Assembly: GCA_035771175.1 (NCBI GenBank)
Contig: CM069612.1
Span: 27,652,650 to 27,716,649 of the forward strand
Reading direction: 5' to 3'
Source of the DNA: Paratinospora sagittata
Lineage: Eukaryota; Streptophyta; Magnoliopsida; Ranunculales; Menispermaceae
DNA length: 64,000 nucleotides
Positions 16,860 through 29,538 of the stretch are shown piece after piece. Position 1 is the first letter of the stretch, and every line of letters starts with the position of its first letter. Below the pieces are notes generated by a model. That model saw only the letters and a program-made list of their open reading frames with translations, had not been told where the DNA came from and did not search any database. Position numbers and translations under genes: made by a program.

Positions 16860-19800
16860 ATCTCCCCAACTTAAGGAATTTCGTCCTCGAAATTTAGACT
16901 TAAGGACTATTCCTCAAGTGATACTCAATTCCAGAAAACTGCTCCCGCATTTCATATTCCGCTTCCATGTTTGCTCTTCTTGATACGTAGTATCCTCCCC
17001 AACTTAGTGGTGAGTTATATCCATAACATAGATGGAATTCGAATGATTCCGGACACTTATCAACTGTGATCGTAGTGCAAATCGGTAAGCCAATGGACCT
17101 ATCCTATCAAGGATCTCTAATGGTCCAACAAATCGCGGTGCGAGCTTTCCTTTTCATCCCAAATCTCATTTACCTTTCGGTGGTAAAACCCTTAACAAAA
17201 CTGAGTCAGCCGCAATAAATTTCAAGGCCTATATACCAACCCTTTGAATAATATCTTGTGGTACCAATAACAATAACTCCATACTTTTAAATCAACAAGT
17301 TGGAGATGGATAAGGCTTCTTATCAAACCTTTAGAGTGTCATCATTATGCTCTTATAATAGCTATTTATACACATACAGTTACACACATAAAATATTCTT
17401 TCCAACGTTCACCAAAATTCAAGTATACCAGACCCGAGCATGCTCGCAAGCATCAAAGTCACTTTCTCAATCTGTCAACCAGTCTGAGAGTACATATCAC
17501 ACTGAGAAGGAGATGAGTACCAATACGAGTCTGCATCATATATCAGATCTCGACACAATCTTCGGATCTTAATCCGACATGAAAAATATATGAGTACTCC
17601 TATCAAATCTCCATATCTCACACATATACAATCTGCTCAATCTATTAATAGTATTCTGGTGTTCATTGGAAGAATACGCAGACTTATCAGTCCACTTATG
17701 GTTATCCAACTGGTATCATTTCTACCCATAACCCATAAGATACCATTTGAATCCCATCTTCATTTAACACAATCCATAATATTTCATACTAATATCATAC
17801 TCGTCTCATCATAACTTTTTCTCTCTGAATATGAGTATCAATCAGTTGAATATGCATCCGAGCACAAATATCAACACATGGAGTAATAAAGAGTACACTC
17901 ATAACTGTAACTCTCACTCACAAACAATCTCCATTTATGGCCTCACTGATAGTTACTACTCCAGTTTCAGCCTGTTTCCTGCTCAATGCCTCAACAACAT
18001 CTTGGCCTTTCCCAGGATAATAATTAATCAAATCCTTTGGGAATTCTTGCCACATTTATCACCTCATATTTTCAAATAATTACTTCAAACTCTTAAAATC
18101 TGAAGATAGCGTGACCTTTTATTATACAGGCAATGTTCTCATCAAATCACTACCAACAAATTTTTATTCACTCTCAGGATAGTTATTCTTGTGCACTACC
18201 AAATATCTGGAAACACAAGTAATTAACCTATCCTTTTGTGTCAATGTAAACTTCAGATCTGGACGTGATATTCATCAATCACAATTACTTCCAGATTCTG
18301 AACCTAGTAACAACATTTCATACTGTGAGAGCTTTCCTCATACCCAACGGTCCACACAATTTATAACATTCATCTGGCTTAGTTTCGTGAGTGGAACAGA
18401 TAACTTCAAGGATCTTTCCACACACGTTCTATAACATACATCTAATACCAGAGAACTTCTGATTTCCATCATTAACATCAGTTGTCACAGTACTATGATC
18501 ACTTTGACCTTCACAACATCCTTAATGATACTATTTAAACTAGTCACGTGATCCAAAAATTCTTATCTCAAGTCTATTCAAAACTCATATTCACCAAGCT
18601 TGGCACTCAATCAGTGCTCTCTCAGTGACTACAAGATCATTCTAAGGTGTTATTCATGCTCATCTCATTTTTCTTGGGACAATTTCATACATCATCATCG
18701 AAGACTATGTACTCAAGATATGGTTCATATACCCATTGCATCAATCCTATAACGTGATTGACACATTAATCAAGGATACCAACATTTCATATTACCCATA
18801 TCTTGTCTTACAACAGTCTTCATTACATCATTTTCTCGAATTCTTATCTGATGGTGCCTAGATCTCAAAATGATCTTAACGAAAATTTGGTAATCGAATT
18901 CGACCATCTATCCATGGTAAAGGATATTCATTCTTTATTGTTACCCTACTCAATTATTTCATACTTAAACATATTTTACTATACCTCTTTTCCATATTAT
19001 CATAATTGCTCGCCAAGGTGACATATCAAGGATAATAAATCTTTTGTTCATTAACACATTTACTGACACCTTAAATTCTCACAATTTCTCATGAAGGAAT
19101 GAAGATACATATTATACTGGCATCAGTTTTATGTGCTATCAATCTCCTGTCTAGGTAACAAGTTTCATAATTCATCAGAGAATACTCCACTATACCTGTT
19201 CACCACAGGACTTTTAATCAACTGCATGCCTTATTACATTACTCTACATGGCTTTGTACTAGCCATATTCTCCATGTCCTCGTCAATACCTAGCTTATCG
19301 TAGAGAGACAATTTTGAGAATATAAATTTCTCGAGATTCAACATGAGAATTTTCCACTTATTCAGCATATTACTTCTTTTCGGAGAGACGGTCCACCTGG
19401 CATGAGAGGTGACCAGCCAATTATACCCAACAAAGCATCCACTTCCAACAATGTCATATTCTAAAGTCCATAATTACTTGATGACCCTCATATTTATTCC
19501 ACATAATATTTGTTAACCATATCCTGGTAAATTCTTTCTCCTGTAGACATACTCACAATTAATGATATATCATTGTAACAGCAGATAATACAATCTGTCT
19601 ACCATATCACTAGAGGTACAAAACCAGGTAGATCCAACAATACATCAGATTATACACAATAACAACATGTTGATCACACCTGTTATCAACGTATTTACTT
19701 TAATTTATTTTACTTTATTCTCTCAAATCTGGTGGATTCACATTGATAATACATATTGGGGCATTCCATATCGACTAACTAGACATTAACACATCCTGTG

Positions 19801-21051
19801 TTTTTTGATAATAGACAATGTCTAGATACAAGTTACTCAGTCTGTGACTACTGCTCAGGCAATGGAAACCACTTCTGGCTTTCATACGTCGTTAACATCA
19901 TTTCCTTTTTTTTCCATTTTCATTGGGTTAGTACCTGGCCCAATATTGCCAACATCTCAACCTTACTCAATGTTTCACTTATCTTCAATTTCATATTATT
20001 GCCCCCAACATTGCCTTACATTCCTTATTTCTCTTTTTACCTAACACTGGTGTTAATGACTCGACTTCTTACGGCAGTGCAAGCTAGCTCACTATTGCTG
20101 GTGTTCACATTTCAACTGCAGCTTTGGCTGACCCGAAAGTTATAGTCCGCCTAACAACTTGCACATATAGTTATAACGCAACAATTATCAAACCTGCCGT
20201 ATAGGATTCCAAAAGATCCTTATCAGTCTCAGAATATCCATAGTGATCATTCCAAAAATAGACTATACCAGTCTAATTCATGTTTGTCTTTATGGTTAGA
20301 CATGTCACTATATTTTAACAAGATAAACTTTTTCATGCCTTAAATGTCAGCATGATGGAAGCCCTTCTAAAATAGCTTTTTTTCATTAATCTCATGTCTT
20401 AATCATCTCAGGAGTCCTTAACCCAATTTTTTATTATCTCTTATCATCAGTTAGCTTAAACTTAGCTAACGTGCTTTATCATTTGCAGAGACTTAATCAT
20501 TCTCTAAGATGATCTCCACTCAGAGTAGCAAATTCTTTACTACGTCTAATATCAGAGTCCCTTTTCCTGAAAGTTTCCATAACTTTCACATCTTTTCATT
20601 CCATCTGGCTTATCATTGAGCCCTTCTATTAATTTTCTTCAGTCTGTTTTTACTCACACCATTGGCACCCACATCTGGAGCTATCAACGGTTCAAGCCTC
20701 TGTCTTTCTCACATTACAATTTGGCCACAAGCTCATAAGTTGTGCATTTCATTGTTGTTGGGTAGTTACTAGTCATATATAAGCTATATCATTTATTATC
20801 ACTGGATTACATCCAGTTCTTTTTCTTTCAGCCTTCTGATCCTTTCTTGATCAGTAATTTTCATTGTTAATCTTGACTAGTCTTTTCCAAATCTGGAATT
20901 CACTGCCACAGGTGATTCTCAGTCAAGATACCCTATTGGATTTGGCTCCACATAATAGGACTACCCATATGTATACCCATACAAACAATCATAATATCAT
21001 AAAGCTTTTATCTTTTTAAGAATTTTAAACTTAAGGCTCTGATACCAATAT
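16860..21051 (-). pseudogene. gypsy 1 interior, eroded gag-pol
   Basis: Read on the minus strand. An RT-like stretch YEPYLEYIVFDDDV is followed by TGA at 18687-18685, and the RNase H end NYYPGKGQDVVEALSRKQ lies at 18030-17969. The integrase and C-terminal region is degenerate up to the polypurine tract, and no gag frame is visible after the primer site. Stops are dense, so no protein is expected. The same order of motifs and the same RT stop occur in gypsy 2. Confidence 0.85.
21036..21047 (-). other. Primer-binding site of gypsy 1
   Basis: Minus-strand TGGTATCAGAGC, complementary to the 3' end of initiator tRNA-Met, five bases inside the 5' LTR. Confidence 0.9.
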
Positions 21052-23520
21052 TGTCACGACGCCCCTGACGTAGGCTGACGTCATGACCGGCACAGCGTAC
21101 TATACACTGTACAAACCCATATACAGTATATAATATACTGTCAGCCTTCACGTACTCTCACAAACCTTCCCAAAATGTACAGAATATTTTTTTTTCTATA
21201 CCACACATCAAATCAAATCCCATATATATAAAGATGATCATTCCATTCACATTGATTCCATTCATTCCACAAATGAAATTCTCACCAACTAAATATCTAT
21301 GATCATCTCATTTCATCATCCCAAGCATTATATAATCTTACCACACAACCCATCTAGGTGATATTACATATATATCGTGTGTGATAATTATACATATCAA
21401 AATAACGTAAATAGAATTTATTTCCTCCAAGCATACATACACATACCAGACAAATTTCTTTTCCCTTCGACTCAATACCTGAAAGATTGGAGGAAATGGG
21501 GTGAGCAAACAACAGCTCAGTGAATATAGTTCTTGAGATGACAATTATATGCATTTAGAGAAATATGACATTTAAAATCATTTCAAACACTTATTCAACA
21601 CATGCATCATTCAACAAATATATTATACATGCCAACAACATAAATTGCATGATTTTCAATATCATAATGCACAATCTCCCTCCTCCGCAAGGCAAGAGAG
21701 CGGGTCTAACCCTTGTATGGTCGTACAAGGTAGACACAACTTCTCATGACCCAATTCACACAATCTCCCTCCTCCGCAAGGCACGAGAGCGGGTCTAACC
21801 CTTGTATGGCCGTTACAAGGTAGCCACAACATCTCATTACCCAATTAACAGTCATTTCAAGGATCGCAACCCTTGTTAGGACAGACCTAACGAAATGACA
21901 ATGAGGAATCGCAAAGCCTCATCATTACAAACTCCAATGCTAAAATCAGTTTGCATGATCCATAAAACTAAATGCCTTATATATAATATCACATGCGTAC
22001 AATCAAACAGTTTATATGCGTACAATGCCATACAAGAACCAAATCAAGAAAACTATACTCACAGTACAACACGTTCAACTTAAACCCAATCATCGTCGCT
22101 TTCGAGTCCAGCTCCAAGTTAAATCCAACGAATTTAACCTGTCATAATCACTCCATAATTCAATTTCTTGTATTCATATCTATTTACATCTTTCATTTCT
22201 CAACTCACTTCAAATCACGAATAATAAATCCATTTAGGACTCATAAGCAGTTGAAGAAACTACTATCTCGTTTCTGTGGTCAATCTAGATATTTTCAAAA
22301 GAAAGAACAGTGAAAATAGATTTTCACGACACCATATACTTAGTTACTAAAACTATCACCTCATATCCAAAAATCACAATTTTAGCATCGAAACGTCCGG
22401 AATTCAGTTCTCTATGATTCTGTGATCTCAAACCGGAGTTTCATTGGATGCACATCACTGTTCACAAAACTATTCATTTTTACTATTCACTTTCACTATT
22501 TATTTTCACTATTCACTATTACTATTTACTATTCACTATTCATTTTCACTATTCACTATTCACTATTTATTTTCACTATTCACTATTCACTATTACTATT
22601 TACTATTTACATTTACTATTCACTATTTACTATTACCATTTATTTTTACTATTCATCCGAAAGATGTATATTGTATTAAAATTGTCCAACAGCTCCAAAA
22701 ATCATAAAATTGCATCTAACCACATATTTGGGTTTCTAACAGTCTAGGGAGCATTTTTCTACCTTCCTAGCGGGTTTTCATTCACGTTAGGGTCAAAACC
22801 CCAATTTGTTAAAACGCCGTAAAACGGCTCCCATAGCTAAAATTAGTCGGCTAGAATCGTTACATCTAGCTTAGATAGTAATTTTACGATGAAAAATAGC
22901 AAAAATAGCTTACCACAAGTTCGGATCTCCTTCCGTTTCCATTTCTTTCTTCTTTCCTTCCTTTCCTTTCTCTCTGCAATTCGTCTTCTCCTTCTCTGTT
23001 CGTTTCCTTCTCTTCCTTTATTTTTTTTTTGTTTATTCTTTCATTCAGCACTAACTTCTTCTCTCTCTTCTTTTATTATATATATATTTTTTTATTCTTT
23101 GTTTAACGTAAGAATGAGAAAGGTGGGAGATAAGGATTAGAAAAAAGTTTAATCATATATTATTAAACAAGATCCCACACTTTCAAAGCTTCTTAATTAC
23201 ATAACTCCCATTCACTATTCATTGTATTAAAACAACTTCCACATCTATTATTAAATGTAATTCAACTCCAATTTACACATCTAATTAACCAACTCCATAA
23301 CTTAATCAATTTCATTCACATGTATCATCTTCATTTCATAATTTTATTTATTTACTCACATTCCGTAATTATAGTATGTATTTCATACACGCGTATATTT
23401 AGCTAAATACGTGTATTCTCAAGCGTATATTTAGCTCATACGTATAAAATACGTATAGTATACATCTCGATATACACGTACTTCAACGTATATATTTAAT
23501 TAAATTTACGGGGTGTTACA
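21052..23520 (-). repeat. gypsy 1 5' LTR (2469 bp)
   Basis: TGTAAC...GTGACA in element orientation. It differs from the 3' LTR at very few positions (for example TTTTCACT versus TTTTTACT, and CATCCGAAAG versus CATCTGAAAG) and lacks the SINE-like insert. Confidence 0.93.
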
Positions 23521-23717
23521 ATGAAACTTCTAACTTCTTTATCAATTTTCTTTTTGAAGTTCAATTTATGCTTGAATCAAATTTTCGTTTTATTTGGATT
23601 TGTTTGATTTGATGTTTGCAACTGTATGACGTGATTAAAAGATCATAGTTAATTGTTTATTCAGATCAAACCTGAAACTAAACTTCTAAATTGATGTTTG
23701 ACCATCTTTAAAAACAT

Positions 23718-24499
23718 TTAATTGTTTAGATCTGAAGAAGTAGGGAAGATCATAGTTAATTGTTTATCATATAAAAGATATTTTCTTTTATTAAAGCTTC
23801 ACCCACATTATGCGATGAATATTATTCTTATCATATATAATTTTTTCAATTTCATAATTTAAATATTGACATGTTTTCTTAAACAATCTCATAAAAACAA
23901 CTCAAATCTTTTTCATATATTTTTTAATTTGCCTTCTTTTAAGCTATTGCCAATATACACCAAAGACATTCATAAAACCCTAAGCATATAAAACCTTTAT
24001 ATGCAATCTAACACCACTTTTCTCCTCATATACTATCCCACCTAAGCTCATTCTTCCTCTTTGGAGATCCGTAGCCCTTGCAACTCGAAATCCTACAACT
24101 ACAAAAGTAAGTTTTACACTTTCTTTTCTTTCCTCCTCTACTTGTTGCATCTCTTTTTCGTGTTTTAATCGAATGTTGTACCGACAACGTTGGTGTAGTG
24201 ATGTACCACATGTTCTTCTCAGCATTCTCATGGACATGGGCTGTCTATGAGTGTCATGTGTGGTTCGTCACCTCACCGTCCCTGTTTTCGAGATTATTTC
24301 TCTTTTTTCATATTTTTACGGCATTAAAGGAGACAACAACAACTGTTGTGATCATGGCCAACAAATGCATAATAGTGTGTTATTTACTACCATCACACAC
24401 CGCCCACATGCATATATCACATGAAATATATATATATATATAATAAAACCCACCACCGCCAACCACTTCTTTGTTATACAGATTATATATATTATAGCA

Positions 24500-24559
<60 letters not shown>

Positions 24560-26047
24560 TATTATAATATATATATTATAGCAGTTATATACGTATGTAT
24601 ATACATATATCTTACTTATATGAGTAATATATATATTTGGGTAGGTACGTGTGACTAATTCAAATGCAATACATATATATAGGTTGAGGACGTACGTTAC
24701 GCACCAAGAATTTTGATAACAATGAACTGCGTTCGTAACAGGTGGAGATGATTCTATGCCTTCATAATATTTTATTTTGATATATAAATAGGAACATTAA
24801 ATTAATTAGATTTATAACACTATTAGATTACTGGTGAATGTGTATGATACATGATTGTATGTATACCGTGATGTGATTGTTAGTATGATGATATGTATGT
24901 GTGCATGATTTTGTTCGGATCAGATGTTAATTGGATGCATGCAATTTATGCGGTAACTGAAATTCATATGTAAATTATAATGCTTGATAATGAGACAACT
25001 AACTTGAGAATATTGACATAATTGTTATAATAAAGTTCATACATAAATTCTATTATATGTGGCATTGTGACATGATATTATGTGTAGTGGAGTTTAAACA
25101 TATCTTGTGAGTACAATTCATATCATATTTATGTTGTATATATGGTGCGACTTCATTAAAGAGCACGATTAAGATAAGAATCATATGTATGAGACAATTA
25201 TTCTAAGGAATATCGCCAATGAGTATTATGGGGCAGTTATTCTAAGGAATATCGCCAATATTTATTAAGGGACAGTTATTCATGATGAATATTGCCAATG
25301 AGTTTATGATTTTGAGTAGTGCCGCCTAGGATTTAATTTCCTAAAGGTACGTGATTTGGAACGTGATGGAATTCTCAACTCAAACAATCAAATGTTGCAA
25401 CGATTAATGTGTGAAACTTGTTTTTAATGTTCTTGTGTATATATCATAATAAAATGTTGTGAATGGTTTAGATGACCCACTGGACTTTCAAGTTCACCCC
25501 TATTTTTCACATGCAGGTACATGAAAGAATAGAGTCGCAAGTTCGTGACGTGTCTCACAGTAGTATGGGTGGGTTAGTGGTCTGAGTAACGTTATAGTAG
25601 TAGGACTGAGTAATTATTTAATAATTGATTATATCAATTAAATGAGTTGTATTAGGAATCAATGCTTTTGGAATATTATAGTGGTCGTTGGAGATTTTAT
25701 TAATTATTTTATATGTTTATGCCTTGGATTTGAACTTGTTAATTTTACTTTATGAATATATTTAAAATGTTGTGTCCATAATGGATGGACAATGGCAAGT
25801 ACCCTCATGGCTCAATATTCAATTTGTGTAATGGGAATCTATAGTTCGTGGCATAGAAATTGAAAGAGTATTCTTCTATCTTAACTTGTAACCTTATTTT
25901 GAATATAAATGATATTATTAAATTTATTTTTACCTGTGTAAAGATTTTGGGGTTAAGGTAGATGAATACAATTCACGCCTCGATTTTCTTTTGTTATTTT
26001 CTTGATAAGAGCAAATACTTATTCTTACTACTTAAAATTTAATCTTG
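23718..26047. mobile_element. Lone gypsy-type LTR block (solo LTR or remnant)
   Basis: Interrupts the duplicated CRK flank between the sequence equivalent of about 11265 and 11268. From about 24740 to 26045 it aligns, well diverged, with the LTR at about 4280-5440 (GATTCTATGCCTT, ATGCATGCAATT, TCACATGCAGGTAC, AATGGATGGACAA in order). No internal region or primer site follows, which suggests a solo LTR. Exact ends are not resolved. Confidence 0.65.
24501..24554. repeat. (TA)n microsatellite
   Basis: About 27 TA units inside the lone LTR block. Confidence 0.97.
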
Positions 26048-26154
26048 AAAAATATTATTGGATTTGGAAATCAGGAAGGAAGTTTTAGAAGATTAATATA
26101 TGGCCATGAAACATATTTGGGGGATCCATGATGTGGGAACCATTTAATTTGGCT

Positions 26155-26270
26155 GTTCCACTGTAACCTGGAGGTCTCAACAACCTTTCCATACGGAGGT
26201 AAGGCTATATATACCGTTACTTCCCAGACCTTGCAATGGTGGAAGCCTACACTATTTTTTTTTAGTTAAT
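26155..26270 (+). repeat. Au-type SINE copy 2
   Basis: Duplicate of the SINE at 11362-11497. The B-box region is shortened (GGAGGTCTCAACAACC). Confidence 0.55.
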
Positions 26271-26441
26271 GTCGGGGTATGACCTACTCCCCAATTGCAG
26301 ATTCCCCTTCATCTAATAAGCCAAACGTTGAGCCAAGCTATACAAGGCAATGTTTAACTAATACAATGTACATCAAACAATTTCTTGAGTATGCTTCCAC
26401 ATTCCACATTAGCAATCTGATACCTCAGTTCAATTCTTCAC

Positions 26442-26662
26442 TCAGCGAGGCGTCAAGTTGGTAATACTAAGCTTATTGATTGAACCTAGTTGGGCACTTG
26501 ATGACGATTGATCTGATTCAGTGACTAAGTTTGCAACATAAAATGCAGGCTCTTTGGGCTGAGGAAGAGGAACTAATTCACTTCCCAACATGAAAATCAC
26601 AGATGACATGGTGGGTCTATCAGCTGGGTCTGCTCCAACACACAACAATCCGATGTGAATGC
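26442..26662 (-). pseudogene. CRK copy 4, C-terminal end (exon 7), cut by copia
   Basis: Encodes IGLLCVGADPADRPTMSS, then the acidic and serine-rich CRK tail ending SITNLTPR and stop at 26442. The reading continues on the far side of the copia element at 42134: the LTR starts at 26663, immediately after the AATGC duplication. Sequence differs from the other CRKs at many positions, so this is an older paralogue. Confidence 0.92.
26658..26662. repeat. Target-site duplication of copia (left)
   Basis: AATGC, matched by AATGC at 42129-42133, directly abutting the TG and CA ends of the LTRs. Confidence 0.92.
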
Positions 26663-27053
26663 TGTGGGGACCACCCACATGTGGCGTGGCAGACAAAATT
26701 AATACAGGCGTGGCAGACAAGAGGCGCCGAAAGAGCCGCCACGCGCCGAAAGTTTTGATTTAATTATAATTATAAATATATTAAATTATATATTTATAAT
26801 TACGAAAATGCCCCTGAATACTCCTGTAAATAGAGCCTAACTTCAATCTTCAAATTCATTCCTTAGAGTCAGAGAGTTCTATTCTGAGATATCTATTTAA
26901 GATATCTAATCTGTAAGATTCACCTAAGGGTGTAGTTTGTATTCTCTGATAATACAAGTTTGCTGTCTCCCGTAGACGTAGGCAATTTGCCGAATCACGT
27001 TAAATTTGTTGTCTTGTTTTTCCTTTCATACTTTACCACGATTCTGCACAACA
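26663..27053 (+). repeat. copia 5' LTR (391 bp)
   Basis: TGTGGGGACC...CACAACA. The TATA box of the sister LTRs (TATAAATAG) reads TGTAAATAG here at 26825-26833, which may weaken the promoter. Confidence 0.94.
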
Positions 27054-27056
27054 AAT

Positions 27057-27068
27057 TGGTATCAGAGA
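27057..27068 (+). other. copia primer-binding site
   Basis: TGGTATCAGAGA three bases after the LTR, matching the initiator tRNA-Met type. Confidence 0.88.
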
Positions 27069-27285
27069 CAAGGTGAAGCTTTGGAAGAAAAACGGACACT
27101 CTGTAGAATTTTTCGAGATAGCGTCGACATTTTTGAGATTCTGTAAAAGTGATCGGAACAGTTTTCTGATCACCCGTGGAGGTAGCTCTTGTTCCCAGGA
27201 GTCCAACGCAATCAACGGCAAGAAAAACGGACAAGAAACGAGTTCACAGGAGCCGATCAAAGTTTGATCCCTGTACAGCGTTTGC

Positions 27286-27780
27286 CGGTACTGTTCATCC
27301 CCGGTACTGTTCATCCGATCCGAATCCGACCCGGATCCGACCCATCTGTCCGACACTATTCTGACCCGATTTCGACATTGTTCATAACTGTTCATAACCG
27401 GTCCAGCCCGCTCGGACGTCACTGTTCATCACCGGTTCAGCCACTGGATTCGCGCCCTGTTCATCTCGGCCCGACCGAGAACTGTTCATCCGGATCAGCC
27501 ACCACAACCGCGCTGTTCATCCTTCGGTCCAGCCCAAACAGTCGCACTGTTCATCCGCGGTCCAGCCCACATAGACCGCACTGTTCATCCGCAGTTCAGC
27601 CCACTCGGTCCGCCACTGTTCATCTCGGCCCAACTCAGCCCAGCCCCGCTACGACCGCCACTGTTCATCGTCCCAGCCCCGGTTTCGGCCCGTCACTATT
27701 TATCGGCCCAGTCCGCGCTCAGCTCGCTACTGTTCCTCAGGCCCAGTCCGCGTTCAGCCTGACACTATTCATCAAATCCG
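27286..27780 (+). repeat. ACTGTTCATC tandem array, period about 34 bp
   Basis: About 15 occurrences of ACTGTTCAT(C) or one-base variants (ACTATTCATC, ACTATTTATC) spaced mostly 32-36 bp, interleaved with CGG..CAGCCCA words, in the untranslated leader between primer site and gag. GC-rich, unlike the flanks. A 208-codon frame over it is an accident of the repeat. Confidence 0.9.
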
Positions 27781-27976
27781 GTTGGCCAACCATATCCGGC
27801 TCATTTTTCTTCTGATTTCAGCAAAGTCAGACTCGTTTCCATCATTTTTGACCGTTCCGGACGCAACCGTGCAGTCAGTTTCTGCAGATTTAGCTGCTAA
27901 GTTATTGATATAGCTTAGTTGGAGTTATTTATCATTTTTCAAGCACTTTTCGGCGTCAGACATATCTTCGGTCTTA

Positions 27977-28339
27977 ATGGCGGAGGAAATCCCAAGCACA
28001 AGCAGGCCTTGGCAAAGAAGTTTGATGTCCAACGCAAAGTTCAAGGTGATGAAATTCAACGGCACCAACAACTTTGGCATGTGGCAATGCGAAGTTCAAG
28101 ATCTCTTATTCCGGGAAGGATCACATATCGTCTTGGAAACCAAGCCCAAGGATATGTCCGATGATGATTGGTATTTCGTCAATCGTCAAGCTTGTGAAAC
28201 AATCAGACTCTGTTTGGCCAAAGATCAGAAGTACTTTGTCATGAAAGAGACTATGGCAAAAAGTCTCTGGAAGAAACTAGAGGACAAGTACATGACGAAA
28301 AGCGTAGAGAACCGCCTCTACCTGAAGAAGAAGCTCTAG
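27977..28339 (+). pseudogene. copia gag N-terminal part
   Basis: About 120 residues beginning MAEEIPSTSRPW and containing VMKFNGTNNFGMWQCEVQD, the conserved start of copia gag, ending at YLKKKL and stop. The normal C-terminal half, including the CCHC zinc knuckle, and the downstream protease (DTG) are missing. The frame changes at the deletion point near 28337, where integrase-side sequence begins. It would have formed the particle coat; non-functional now. Confidence 0.88.
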
Positions 28340-29538
28340 TAATCGGAAGTGTCTCAGCTTGCACCAGTTCTAATGATGTTTCATCGGACACTTCCCGACT
28401 TTGGCACATGCGGCTCGGACATGTTGGAGAGAAGGCGCTTCAAACCTTGATAAAGCAAGGTTCTCTGAAAGGTGCAAAGACTGGGAAACTTGACTTCTGC
28501 GAGCATTGTATCTTAGGCAAGCAGACGAGAGTCAAGTTTGGCACTGCAATCCACCGGACAAAAGGAGCATTAGATTATGTTCATACCGATGTTTGGGGAC
28601 CCTCTCAAAATGCTTCATTGGGTGGTAAACGTTGGTTTGTTACTTTTATTGATGATTTCTCACGCTATGTTTGGGTTTATACCATGAAGCATAAAGATGA
28701 AGTGCTCGATATTTTTCTTATATGGAAGAAAATGGTAGAAACCCAAACGGGAAGGAAGATTAAGAGGCTCAGATCTGATAATGGAGGATAATACAAGTCA
28801 GACCCATTTCAGAAATTTTGTGAGAATGAAGGGATTGTCAGACATTTCACAGTCCCAGGCACGCCACAACAAAACGGTGTTGCTGAACTCATGAATCGTA
28901 CTTTGGTAGATAAAGTTCGCTGCATATTATCTCATTCTGGACTGAGTAAGGCATTTTGGGCTGAAGCTTTGTCATATGCCTCTCATATCATCAATAGACT
29001 TCCTGCAACAGCACTAGATGGCAAAACTCCCAAGGAGGTATGGTCTGGACACCCCGTTTCAGATTATGATTCTCTGCGCATTTTTGGATGCACTGCATAT
29101 TTTCATGTAAAGGAATCCAAACTGGATCCTAGGTCCAAGAAAGCGTTTTTCATGGGCTTTAGTGAATGAGTTAAGGCTTTCCGACTATGGAATCCTGAGA
29201 CAAAGACGATTGTAAAAAGTCGAGATGTAACTTTTGATGAATCTGTGATGTTAAAGCATACAGTTTCTGATAAAGAAAATCGATATCCAGATTTGCCTCA
29301 ACAGGTGGAGTTAGATATTCCAGTAACTCCTAGCAAGTCAGCAGAGATATCCAACCATCCTGAAGAAGACGAGGAGGAAATCTCAGTTGAGGTGGAGGCT
29401 TCAGGACCAGACATCAGTCAACAATCAGAATCAATTGCCACCAGTCGACCACGAAGAGAAATCTGCAAACCTGCTCGGTACACTGGCATGGTTGCATATG
29501 CATTTTCAGTCACCAGAGATGATATTCCATACAATTAC
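28337..29538 (+). pseudogene. copia GAG-pre-integrase and integrase, two nonsense codons
   Basis: In one frame: LWHMRLGHVGEKAL plus CEHCILGKQ (HHCC-like zinc region), DYVHTDVWGPS (first catalytic Asp), IKRLRSDNGG (second Asp), then TAA at 28789-28791 in place of the usual Glu codon. Next comes TPQQNGVAE (catalytic Glu), then IFGCTAYFHV and FFMGFSE with TGA at 29167-29169, and the acidic linker to RT. The frame is unchanged across both stops and meets the RT frame beyond the nested insertion. An intact protein would insert cDNA; this one is dead. Confidence 0.92.

Larger units (their letters stand above)
14133..23520 (-). mobile_element. Ty3/gypsy element 1, non-autonomous
   Basis: Flanked by the 5-bp duplication ATGAA (14128-14132 and 23521-23525). 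The uninterrupted target is visible at 11066-11076. LTRs are 21052-23520 (5' LTR, 2469 bp) and 14133-16859 (3' LTR carrying a 258-bp insert). Primer site at 21047-21036 (minus-strand TGGTATCAGAGC) and polypurine tract at 16877-16860. The 4.2 kb interior has no usable gag-pol frame, but eroded gypsy RT and RNase H motifs read on the minus strand. LTRs differ at only a few bases, so insertion is recent. Gypsy rather than copia is shown by the YYPGKG..VVEALSRK motif. Confidence 0.93.

Noticed and set aside
17300..19021. Short plus-strand frames in the gypsy 1 interior
   Set aside because: The element is minus-oriented; eroded pol motifs read only on the minus strand.
27189..27815. 208-codon open frame in the copia leader
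   Set aside because: It is a by-product of the ~34-bp ACTGTTCATC repeat and lies between primer site and gag; no family motif.
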